NCBI GenBank assembly: GCA_013339765.2
Contig: CM023449.1
Location: 18,718,955 to 18,782,954, forward strand
Origin: Haemaphysalis longicornis
Lineage: Eukaryota > Arthropoda > Arachnida > Ixodida > Ixodidae
Direction: 5' to 3'
Length of the DNA stretch: 64,000 nucleotides
Positions 11,605-21,770 of the stretch are shown here, piece after piece. How positions within the stretch are numbered: position 1 is the stretch's first letter; every line of letters starts with the position of its first letter. The notes under the pieces are model-generated. The model was not told where the DNA came from and did no database searches. It saw nothing but the letters and a program-made list of their open reading frames with translations. The position numbers and the translations under genes are program-made.

Positions 11605-12702
11605 TTGTGTAGCTACGTGACGCCGTACGTCACACACACAAAGCCGAACCCCTGTGGTCCCGTCATATTTACACTCCGCCTTTTCGGACTCTATGCGCCT
11701 TCCAAAGTTTATGAAGATCCCCTCTCCACAGCCCTCTGGACCAACTGTTGTCGGATATTCCAGAACAGTCACACCAGGCTGACGTGCTATCTCCCCCTCT
11801 TCCACCTCCCCCTTGTTGGACCCAGTGCTGCACTTGGGTCTCTGTCTTGCATCTGGTGCGTTCCGGACGAGTCCCATTCAAAGCCTGTATGCAGAGTGTG
11901 ATAGATGGAGCCTTGAACACCAGCGTTCTTACACTTCCTTGCTGTATGCTATTAAGGCGACTTCTGTAAAAAATCACCCATGTAGCTTGATCATAAACAA
12001 CATCTCATCCGATCCGCTCTTCACAGCACGGCCTTCGATACCCGCTCCTTTCTCTATCTGAGTGAGAGCCCTAGCTGAGGAACTAGGGATTTCATTTGAG
12101 GAGAGCATGAAGTCTTCTATTGCTGACCTCGTTTCGCCTTAGGAAATGTCAGCAATTTCATGTGATATTTTTTTCTTTTAAACATATCGACAAATGAAAT
12201 GCGCCCAGAGAACTTACACTACAGCACTTCCTACAGTTACAACACAAATACCCGCATTCCGCCTTCTACACCGATGCTTCGAAGTATTCTGCGGCCGTCG
12301 CATGTGCTACACATGGCCCCAACTTTACCAGTACAAAGACATTACATAGAAATAGCAGCATTTTTACGGCAGAAGCACATGGTATCTAAACACTTTCCAG
12401 CAATCTACAGACGACAAATCCCAGTCCACCAATCGCACTTCTTAGGCGATGAACCAATGTTTACTGTAAAACGTGTTTTTAAGTATCTATTAGAAGTTCA
12501 ATTTATTAATCTCGTATCGTATTATGCATAATCACAACCTGGTCCTCTACACCAGCCATCCCCATTGTCTTCATTTGTTTTTACCTCTGTTGCTATTCAA
12601 TTTTATTATTCACTTTTAATCTGTGGTAGCTAACCATCTGTTTTTGGCGCCCTTTGCCCCAGCTGGCCTTGCGCCATTAAAATGCAACCATCATCATCAT
12701 CC
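11605..12702 (+). pseudogene. LINE relic with post-RT, RNase H and CAT-tailed 3' end
   Basis: An open frame at 11813-12061 reads LDPVLHLGL...SGAFRTSPIQSLYAECDRW, the post-reverse-transcriptase signature of I/Jockey-type non-LTR elements (GAFRTSPVxSLxxE). A stop follows, with VRALAEELGISFEES continuing downstream. Near 12263 a second piece reads FYTDASKYSAAVACA, carrying the first RNase H aspartate, and near 12363 IFTAEAHGI carries the glutamate, ending in a stop. The later RNase H motifs are lost. The 3' untranslated part closes with GGCCTTGCGCCATTAAAAT and a (CAT)n tail (12690-12700). The same end recurs at 5348-5407 and 17868-17943. Stops and frame changes make it non-functional. Confidence 0.8.
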
Positions 12703-13002
12703 ACCTCCTTCTCTTGTCCTGCCCTCTCTTCTATCAACCCTGACACTCATCATAACCCCAGTTCAGGGTACCAAACTGGGTTGTACTCTTGGTTAACCTC
12801 CATAGCTTTCCTTTCATCCTTTCACTTGCTCCTACAGCTATGAACTCTCAAACTAGGTATATCGCCTGATTGTGTGCCTGCTTTTCGTGTGCGTCTTCGT
12901 GCTTGAGTATTCATGTGTAAGTGAGAGTTATTTTCATATATTTTCATCACACCTTCATCTGCCCCCAAATGGGGATAGCCAGTCGGGCGCCTAGCCTGCC
13001 TG

Positions 13003-13091
<89 letters not shown>

Positions 13092-13882
13092 CGTCGCTTG
13101 CACTTTCTGCATGACAGAACCTGCCGGGAGCTTCTACGCCTTTCAGATACAGCTTTCGATGCCAATGACTGTGACTTCCCTTTTAGCGCACAAAAAATAC
13201 AACGGAAGGAACCTGTCGCCTTTCCCCGAAGAAGCCACCCTCACTCGACGTTCCCAAAGCCTCGACAAATGAGGCCTCGGGCTCCAGTACCAGACATACA
13301 CACAGCAATCTCCGTATTCGGCGGTACCACGCATTGCCGCAGTGCCTCTGCCCCGTTCATCCCAATCGTCCTCTTTGTATTTCGCGGTATTTGCGCGGAG
13401 CCAGTCGGAGAACGACAACGTACGGCGCCAAAGGGCTTCGCAGCGCAGCGAGTTCCCCTTGAATGAATCTACTACGTCACTGCTCCTGGAAGAAACCCCC
13501 GCATTGAACGATTGTTCCGCGCTGGCATCGAGCCCGCAGCGAGCGGGGCCGGCACGGAGGCCACGGAGTTAATTGGGCGCGGAATCTATAGCTCCGCTAG
13601 TCACGTCTGGCCTGCTTTCAACTCATATTAGCCCCGAGCGCGCGCCGCACTTACGCACGCTTTTTGGGCGAGACGCGTTTCCCGAGAAGCGCGCTTCCCA
13701 ATCTTTTTCCTGTTAGCTGAACGCGGATAAACAAGGTCCCCGCCGAAACAGCGCCCCGATCTCTCATCCTCTCCACTGATGCTCCGCCGTCACTCTGGCC
13801 ACTTTGGAGGGTGGCGAAACGCTTTTTGGACGAAACTGCACCACTGATTCCAACAGGCCGAAGTCGAAAACAGGTTGAGTTG
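12703..13882. other. No gene seen; (CT)n array inside
   Basis: A (CT)n microsatellite of about 83 bp occupies 13005-13087. The frames at 13098-13572 are not recognisable and overlap on both strands. Confidence 0.45.
13005..13087. repeat. (CT)n microsatellite
   Basis: Uninterrupted CT dinucleotide tract of about 41 units. Confidence 0.97.
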
Positions 13883-14103
13883 CTATTTCGGGGTTCGATT
13901 CCCGGTCGCGGGTTCGATTCCCGGCCGCAGGGGCCGCTTTTCTGATGGAGGCGAAAAGCAAAAACGCCCGTGTGTACGAGATTTCGGAGCATGTTAAAGA
14001 TCCCCAGGCCGTCAAAATTAATCCGGAGCCCTCCACTACGGTGCGCCTCATCCCCTGTGTAGCGTCGGCGCGGTAAACCCTACAACCAATCTATTTCGGG
14101 GTT
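13883..14103 (+). mobile_element. Ruka-like SINE, 5' truncated, duplicated B box
   Basis: The body (13896-14090) matches the SINE at 3604-3847 from the B box onward. It is flanked by a 13-bp direct repeat CTATTTCGGGGTT at 13883-13895 and 14091-14103, consistent with a target-site duplication. The 5' end carries two B-box cores, CGATTCCCGG then GGTTCGATTCCCGG, about 20 bp apart. The A box is missing, so it would not be transcribed well from its own promoter. The AATC tail has decayed to about one unit. Confidence 0.8.
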
Positions 14104-14146
14104 GAGAGTTTCAGTGGAAACAGCTTTAGTGCACTATGAAGATAAT

Positions 14147-14177
14147 ATTTATTTATTTATTTATTTATTTATTTATT

Positions 14178-14178
<1 letters not shown>
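14147..14178. repeat. (ATTT)n microsatellite
   Basis: Short run of ATTT units immediately left of the GATT tail of the next SINE. Confidence 0.85.
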
Positions 14179-14179
<1 letters not shown>

Positions 14180-14269
<90 letters not shown>

Positions 14270-14395
14270 AGGGTTTAACGCACCGCCGCAACGCAAGCGA
14301 TAAGGCGCGCCGTTGTGGAGGGCTCCAGATTAATTTTGACCACCTGGGGATTTTTAACATGCGCCGAAATCTCGTACACACAGGCGATTTTCTTT
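14180..14395 (-). mobile_element. Ruka-like SINE, minus strand, long tail
   Basis: On the minus strand the 3' half of the SINE (14270-14395) is followed by an expanded (AATC)n tail of about 88 bp, seen here as (GATT)n at 14180-14268. Landmarks are the GGCTCCAGATTAATTTTGAC block and CCACCTGGGGAT. The tRNA head is absent. The truncated 5' end abuts the (ACAT)n array. Confidence 0.8.
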
Positions 14396-14413
14396 ATGAA
14401 GGTAAGAGCGCGG

Positions 14414-14760
14414 TACATACATACATACATACAACACATACATACATACATACATACAACACATACATACATACAACAGACATACATACATACATACATA
14501 CATACATACATACATACATACATACATACATACATACATACATACATACATACATACATACATACATACATACATACATACATACATACATACATACATA
14601 CATACATACATACATACATACATACATACATACATACATACATACATACATACATACATACATACATACATACATACATACATACATACATACATACATA
14701 CATACATACATACATACATACATACATACATACATACATACATACATACATGCATGCATA
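14414..14760. repeat. (ACAT)n microsatellite, ~340 bp
   Basis: Roughly 80 ACAT/CATA units with a few early interruptions (14430-14480). The tyrosine-histidine-threonine and valine-cysteine-methionine frames spanning it on both strands are artefacts. Confidence 0.97.
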
Positions 14761-15486
14761 CGCGCATGCATAAGTAGATACATATATTTGTAGTGAGTAA
14801 ATTTTAAGTAATTTCAAGGAATTAACATCTGCGCGTGATTATCCCAAGGTAAGTAATTCTTTGCATTTAGATATAAGCATTGGAGATGAATTCCCTGGCA
14901 GTAATTTCTTTGTGTGCGTATTTTTATTTCAGAATGCGATCTTTGCCTCTCTCAAAAGAAATAAAAGGGCCCTTGTGTATGCTACGTCGTCGCCGTCATC
15001 ATCATCGTGATGAACGCCACAGGAGAATAATCCGCCTTCCTTAAGTTCAAGCTTAATGCCCGTTAAGAAGCCAAGCCAGTCTTTCCGTTAATCGTAAATT
15101 CGTCTTGCTTATTTGACCTCTCGAAGCTCTGGGTGTATACAGTCGCAGTAGTTTGATAAGGCGGTGAGATAAATAATATTCTTTGGTAGTTGAGAAGGAG
15201 AGGAGTTAGGCGCAAAGGGGGAGAGGGAAGCACATTTTCATTTTTTGTGAAAGCGAGCCGCAATACAATTATAGACAGACAGGCGCATATACAGTATAAT
15301 TTTGATAAACTCAACCTGAACGACCATGAAAATTTGTTCCGTATAACCGGAGTTTGTTTAGTAAGAGAACATGTTTAATGAGTTAGTGCTGTCACATACG
15401 CTGGTTCAGCTAATAACATAATCCCAAAATTATTACTGAAGATAGAAGGCACAGAGCTGCTCTTTTTTATATAATTCCACGGACAC
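14761..15486. other. No gene seen
   Basis: AT-rich sequence without recognisable domains. A short CATCAT run lies at 14996-15007. Confidence 0.35.
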
Positions 15487-16060
15487 GATGATGATCGAGG
15501 AGTGATCATTCTTAATGGTATCCCCTTTATAACGGGGTGATGACGTGTCATGTTACCAAATAATCTAATATATATCTGTTGTAAAACTGGTTTAATTCTG
15601 GCGCTGCTCTTGGAGCAGGCTCGAAATAAATTTTGTCTGTTACAGGCGGGAGCTGTCTTAGGCCATACTCTCCTCTCTGCTGTTCTTCCACCAGCTTTCT
15701 AATCTTCTTTTAGTCGTCTTGACAGCCTTGAAGTTAACTTCCTCTGTGCTACCCTTTAAGCCTAGAGCTTCGGGAAGCCGAATATTTGCCTCATAGCTTT
15801 GGAGGCATACACTCACATTCCAACACTATGTGCCGCATAGTCTCTTTTTCTTTTCCGCAGACCACGCATGCCCCATCATATTGTGCATACTTCCCACGAA
15901 GCTCTTGGTTCTCAAGAAACGTGCTCAATACTCAAAAAGCAAAGCGCTGCTGTTGGAATTATCGTAGAGATTGTCTTTTCTCGTGGCCAATTTCTCTGTC
16001 CTCTGTCCGGTATATCTCTAACGACGTTTTAGCTTGCATTTTTTTCTCCCCGCGGTAATT
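15487..16060 (-). pseudogene. LINE C-terminal relic with zinc knuckle
   Basis: Minus-strand translation gives YDNSNSSALLFEY (near 15945), then a frame change to TFLENQELRGKYAQYDGA. Next is CVVCGKEKETMRHIVLEC, a Cys-x2-Cys-x7-His-x4-Cys knuckle (about 15818-15868) of the type that follows the RT domain in several non-LTR elements. After another frame change it reads STEEVNFKAVKTTKRRLESW...ESMA and stops at 15658-15660. The putative 3' UTR ends in a short GATGAT run near 15488. At least two frameshifts and two stops mark it as dead. Clade not determined. Confidence 0.75.
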
Positions 16061-17571
16061 TGTGTCAGTAGCGTCTGCTGAGTGGCGGGGGCAAAGACAA
16101 GTCCATTTTTGACGGCGGAAAGATATTGTAGCCGCTGTGTTTTGATAATGTCATCTACGGCCTCCAGATTATGCCGAAATATTCATTAACGTTCGCGTCA
16201 ATGGGGGAAAAATTTGTGTTTTCAATACCTGGTGTCGCTATTGAGCGCTCGCAACCCCCTCGGCCGTTCCCTTTCGTATTGTCACGAAGCCAAAGACGAC
16301 GCAGTTGTCTTGAAGGAAAAACAAGTTTATTGGAGCGAACTTGTGCTCCCCTGACAACTCAAAAGAATACAGAGGCGGCGAACCAGCAGTCAACGAAGTG
16401 ACGTGCTCAGGCGAGTGTCGGTGAAACGAATACCGCGGCATCCGCTCTGCGGGCGTTTTATCTTTCGGCGCGAGTGTTTCTCGAACCGTCGAATTACATC
16501 CAGAATACTGTAGATCAGAGAATATTATTCTAGGATGGTGACGTTAGTTCAATACACTCTCCCTATCAAAGGCGATAACGCGTGCGGCATAAAATAAAGA
16601 ACAGAACGCGCGCTTCACTCGGCCCACAGATAACACCGATAACACAGCCCGGCGCAGCCGTGCGGCAAAAACAAAACACAAATAAACAAACAAACCAATG
16701 CATGGTTCGCGGCAGTATTGCGGAACCAGCACTAACACATTGCGGAAAAAAACAAAGCGACGTCCTGGATCCGCGTCGCCTAAAAAGCGCGGCCAGAGAG
16801 ACCTGTCATCAAAATTGCAATTGGCTGCAGGTAGCGCCAAACCACTCATGGAAATTCACATTGCCGGCGAACATATTCACTCAGGTGGGTGGGCCAGATT
16901 GCCTCTTACTCACTGTGTACACAACTCACCCCGCGCCCGTTTTCCTCCACAAAGTCACACCGGGGATAGTTTTGGTACTGTTGTGTGGGCATCGGGATTT
17001 CCGCCGGTGCAACCGCGTCCCCGCGTATATACTTGCCCTGTTCCCTGCAACAACGGCCGTCCGTGGCAATGCCGAACTGACCGGTTCGTCCACCACCGTG
17101 GTGGTTTCGCGCGCCGCCGTATCCCTCGGACCAAAACAAGCGCAATCGCTGCCGTCAGCTCCGACCAGCGCGCGTGGCTTCCCGTTTCGTGGCGGCCGGC
17201 TATCTGCCTCTGCCCACTGCCCTTCCGAACGCGCTACCGGAGTCACGCACGCGCTTGCTCTGACGCTGGCTGGCGGCGGAAATAGCCTCGCTTTTCCAGC
17301 ACGTGGTGGCTGTAAATTAATGAGCGTGCGTAGCATGTCCGCATTAAGCGAGACTTAAGTGGCTTTTATGCGTCAGTGATGCGCGTTTATGCCGCAGCCG
17401 CGGAGCCGAAAGATTCCTCAGAAGGGTTATTTACAGTAGCGCTCAACATCTAATCGCGCAACGTCTGACGTAAGTGAAGAACTTGTTGTCGACTCGCCGG
17501 TTCGGCACTGGCTGTCACCGCCAATCGTATGATACAGCTACACTCACATAAATACCCCAAGAAAAGAGGAA
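16061..17571. other. No supported gene; possible LTR-like segment and a 258-codon frame
   Basis: The segment 16278-16560 begins TGTCACGAAGCC and contains a minus-strand CCAATAAAC signal near 16328. This is reminiscent of a retrovirus-like LTR, but no second copy exists here. An open frame of 258 codons spans 16582-17358 in GC-rich DNA. It has no domain I recognise and overlaps long frames on the other strand, so I do not call it a gene. An LTR element remnant is the best guess. Confidence 0.25.
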
Positions 17572-17596
17572 GGGGGGGGGGGGGGGGGGGGGGGGG
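17572..17596. repeat. Poly-G run, 25 bp
   Basis: Uninterrupted G homopolymer. A second run of 24 lies at 18725-18748. Confidence 0.95.
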
Positions 17597-17599
17597 TTC

Positions 17600-17943
17600 C
17601 GCTGTCCCGATAGCCGAATTGGTAATGCACCGGAAACATTTAACGAAGCTAGGTTTTGGACAGGGTCCTTGTGTTTCTGTCCGCTTTCTCTCCGCTTTCT
17701 CTCTAAGCATAACAACATTTCAAAGTTGTTATGCTTATGTCAAAAAATCGCGCATTCACTTGTTCCCCAGTGCCCTCCTGGGTGTTTCGCATTCATGGCT
17801 GCCCTATCTGCGGTCATTTGTGCCCAAACTGTGGATGTGTATGTCATACCCCGGGCCAGACCGCCAGCGGTCGTTTACTGTTTGGCGCTCTTTGGCCTCA
17901 GTCGGCCTTGCGCCATTAAAATCTACGCATCATCATCATCATT
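17600..17943 (+). mobile_element. SINE-like element with LINE-type CAT tail
   Basis: The start carries an A-box-like TAGCCGAATTGGTA (17610-17623). A weak B-box candidate lies at about 17650, so tRNA derivation is only suggested. The last ~65 bp contain TTTGGCGCTCTTTGGCC, GGCCTTGCGCCATTAAAAT and (CAT)n, the same end as the LINE at 11605-12702. SINEs commonly borrow a partner LINE 3' end so that its reverse transcriptase will prime on them. A truncated LINE is the alternative. Confidence 0.5.
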
Positions 17944-20213
17944 GTGTGGCCACCCACTTTTATATTATTTTATTTATTTATCGACTCAAATAAATGCGCC
18001 TGGAACAATAACTGCAGCTGTCAATGTTACCACCGATTATCCAGTCTTCCTTGTGGTTCATTTCGCAGGAACACTTGGGTCCCTATCGCACCGCTGCGCT
18101 GGAAGATTTGGCGGTATACAACCTTCGTTAAACGCTGTACGCCCGGAAATACTTACAAAGGGCCTGTGTGAAGCGGGGCGTCGTTGGCAAGCGTCCAGTT
18201 CAGATCGTTGTTGTTTAACTGATGATGACGATGATGTCATTTCTTTCGTAATTGAAACAGGACAAAGAAGTTTTGCCTGCCAAAAAACACGTAGGGCTTG
18301 AGTGGCAGAGCCCGACAGTCATCAGAAACCCAAGGAAGAGAATAAAAAACACTATGCAAAACAGAATCAAAATGGGGGGAACAAAAATAAGGGAAGTAAA
18401 TGGACAATGGACCTTTTTCCAGTAGCGATAGCACACACGCACACGCATACACACGAAGGCTTTCCAAGGAACGGGGCAAAGATTTCTTTGCAAAGGTGCA
18501 GAGGCTGACCACACTGCGAGCACATGCATGGCTGCCAGTGAGGGAATAACGAAAAGGAACAAAAGTAATGAAAAAGGGGTCCTTCAACCACTGCAGATAG
18601 GGGAACGTGCCCCTGCTGCCGTGAAATTCATGTGAAAGGTGGGGGTAAGGGAAGTGGGGGGAGCGCATGGGAGGGACTGCAGGACTAGGATATTTTGTGC
18701 ACGAATTCTCCGAATTCTTGGGAAGGGGGGGGGGGGGGGGGGGGGGGGCGTGCCTTACTGCCATTTTTAGTTCGCCGGGGCGGCCGCTAGGAGGACCGGT
18801 ACTGGAAAAAGGTCCATTGTCACTAACCTCACTGTGGTGGGAATAGTGAAAGGCCGAATAAAGGTAATGGTTTGAAAGCAAACATTTCTGCAGTGAACAT
18901 AATGCGCCCTGGTGTATGCCCTTTAATTGGATTACGTTCTATATATAACTTAGCTGAAACGGTGAACCAAACAAAGAAAGGAAGGTTCTTTACTGCCAAC
19001 AAGGCGATGGCATAGTGCTAATCTTAGCCGCACCTCTTCGCAGACGTCATTTGCCTTCTCTCTTTTCATCAGGTATACAGACCGGAATAGACTTCAACAC
19101 GTGCGGCGATTGACCGCGCGTCGAAGCGTGCGAGATACCTATCTCCGCATTCTTCACCGCCCTCCCTCTCTTTTTGTTTTGTCTATTTCATTGTCGCTTC
19201 CGCACTATTCGCACCCCGTCGTCGATTGCCGCCAGACAGGAAATCCCGCTGTAAGCGCACAGTAGTTATCCACACGCAAGGTCTACGAGAGGTCTATGCG
19301 AAGAGACCTCGGTCGGCGTCGCGTAGGGTGAACTTAGGCGACAGCTAATCCTTGTGTTTACCGCAGAGTTTATCGCATGCGCACGCTCAGTGGTTGGTCG
19401 TGCACGCTAGCTGCACGCCTTGCTTGTTTCTCGCCCGGAGCCGAGCTCGTAAAAAGTGTTTACGAATCGGGCTTTGTCTGACTTCCGGGGCAAGCCCACA
19501 AGGGTGCTTAAAAATAGCGCCATTTTCGCTGGTCAATAACGAAGGAGGAAATACGGAGGAACGAAGCGAGGCGGCGTATTGTGGTCTCCCGGGGAATTTC
19601 CCAACCTCCGCTGCTGCCAGACGCAAAGTAGCGGCTTTAATTGCCGGTCTAATTGCGAGTCTTAATGATGAGCGGAGGAATCGAACGTAAACTGAGTCGA
19701 ATTGTTCAGAGGATCTGGTTGGCCGGGTAAGTGCTCCGAGATAAATCCCCGCACGAGCTTACTCGGGCGATTAGCTGCAAACGAGGAAAGTTATGTTTCG
19801 GTTATCGTCCTGCTTGGCAAGCGTTTGGTATATCTGTCACCGCCTCAACGTAGCCAACAAGACAAATGATAGACTGTGCTCGGTTACCCGTTCGTGAATA
19901 CTATGTATGCAGATTGTTTCCCGCCACTTTAAACGAGCAGTAAAATTCGAAATTTCGCAGCAACGAAGTTACGAAAATCGTTCATGGTGGTGTGGACGAC
20001 TGCAGCCCTAGTTTTACATTTTGATATACTTTGTAAACAGATAAAATAAATTTACTTTTATACTAAACATTACTAACACTTCTTGTCCATATATCGTTAA
20101 GGACAACAATTTGCCATACACCAACCGGATGTCTACACATGCTGGTGTGATAACCTGGACCGACTATTGTCATAATTTTTCTTGTGTACCTGTTTCCCTA
20201 CGAAAATAGGCAT
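17944..20213. other. No gene seen; poly-G run
   Basis: A 24-G run is at 18725-18748 and a short CA-rich run at 18431-18453. Long minus-strand frames at 18215-18881 depend on the poly-G and show no domain. Confidence 0.4.
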
Positions 20214-20264
20214 TCTCTCTCTCTGTCTTCCTCTCTCTCTCTCTTCCTCTCTCTCTCCCTCCTG

Positions 20265-20295
<31 letters not shown>
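20214..20295. repeat. (CT)n microsatellite, interrupted
   Basis: CT-rich tract with TTCC and CCCTCCTG interruptions. Confidence 0.9.
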
Positions 20296-20298
<3 letters not shown>

Positions 20299-21240
20299 AT
20301 GGTTCAGTCGTTTTAAGGGCACGCTGTTCAAGGTCGACAAATGATTTCAACCCTCAAGTACTGTACGCAGGAGATAATCTGAAGACTGGCTGACACAAAT
20401 GTCGACAGATGTCGTTCTTCTGGGCTATCTGAAATGGTTTTCAGTTGACGTGCACTCAAACGAGGCTGAAACAATTGATGGGCGCTGAAACGGAGCGAGA
20501 AGTTGTTTTAAACTGAGCAAATTCCCGAAGTACACGGACAATATTTTCACCGCTATGGGTGAGACAGCCAGAAGGCGGAAATAGGCGAAGGAAAAGGTTT
20601 ATTTGGAGGACGGCATAGGCCTGAGTAGAGAGAGAACTCGAAGAGGTTTTGTGGTGGCTGGAGGTGAAAGAGCTTGATCTGTGTCCTCGAGGCAGTAGGG
20701 GGGCTGAATTAATTGGCGAGCACAGCTTTAGGCCGTACGAGCTGAACCGCTCTGCATAGGAAATTAGTTCACTAAAAATAGCGCAGGATGGAAACACGGA
20801 ATGAATGCCAAAACTCGCCAATGTTTTTTGAAGGAGAAGAGCCTGAACGAAATGCCAAAAGTAAAGGATTCAAGCAATACAGGTGCTGTTGTTAGGTGGT
20901 CTAACCTTGACGCGGCACTTGAATTGTGTGAATCCCTTGCTTTTGTCTCGTCGTCTGCGCCGTTCTTATTCGAAGTACAATGTGCCGACTAGCCTACCAG
21001 CCAACCTTTCGTGGATGTTTCTATAGCAACTTCTGCGTTCAGTCAGCGCTCAAGCTTCAGCCGCTTAATGAAGCATATCGATATGAACAGCGATGTCCTT
21101 TGGGCCGTTATATTGATCATGCTCTCCGGTGTACATTCAGCGTTGCCGTCAAAGGTTGAACTCATAAAAAGTTCCGAAAAAGCCACATTTTAAGCCGAAG
21201 CTTTATATGTATCATTGATGGCGTACGTAGAGTCGAAAAC
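20296..21240. other. No supported gene
   Basis: A minus-strand frame of 121 codons (20456-20821) is serine-rich and unrecognised. A minus-strand CAAATAAACC near 20604 could be a polyadenylation-type signal of a retroelement. This is not enough for a call. Confidence 0.3.
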
Positions 21241-21770
21241 GCAATGCAGCAGAGCCAACTTTCTCTGATAATGATGATGATCCTGAGCGAAATGTAAGAA
21301 ACAAAAATGCGTTCCGTGGGCTGAATCGAACCTGGGTCCCTCACTTACGAAGCCGACGTCTACCCGACTGCGCAATTGCAGCACGGTCGAAGCAGTTTGT
21401 ATTTGGAGGAGGAGGAGGAATAAACGTCCCTATAAAGCAGTTCGCCTTGGGGAAGAGTCCTCATTCCAGGACCCCTTGAGACCGTGAGGTACACGGACGT
21501 ACAAAATTAGACAGAAAAATCATGTTCCCCTCGGTCTAACGACGGCGATAGTTGAACGGGAAGCCTTCTTCGTGTGAAATCAAATGGCTAAGGATCAAAG
21601 CCAAAGCCGCTGCAATCAAAAGTCCAAACTGTGTGCGAGTCAAAGCCAAAGCTCAACGAGTCAAACTCAAAATCACCTCCAAGTCCCAACTCAGACAACT
21701 AAGGAATACCTCACGAGGAAGCTTCGCTTCAACCATCGTCGTCGCTAGACAGAGGGGTGCACGATTTCTT
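21241..21770 (-). mobile_element. Composite repeat: tRNA-like SINE plus TTTGACT block
   Basis: On the minus strand the first part (21770-21545) is a repeat rich in TTTGACT/TTTGGCT units. The second part (21385-21241) is a tRNA-like SINE with GTAGACGTCGGCTTCGTAA and B-box-like GGTTCGATTC. The same order occurs on the plus strand at 35640-36360 and 50746-51175. The frame at 21552-21809 (lysine and alanine rich) is the reverse reading of the TTTGACT block. Confidence 0.65.

Noticed and set aside
14275..14817. 180-codon and similar frames
   Set aside because: Generated by the (ACAT)n microsatellite.
16582..17358. 258-codon open frame
   Set aside because: GC-rich DNA with long frames on the opposite strand too, no domain, no splice or promoter evidence.
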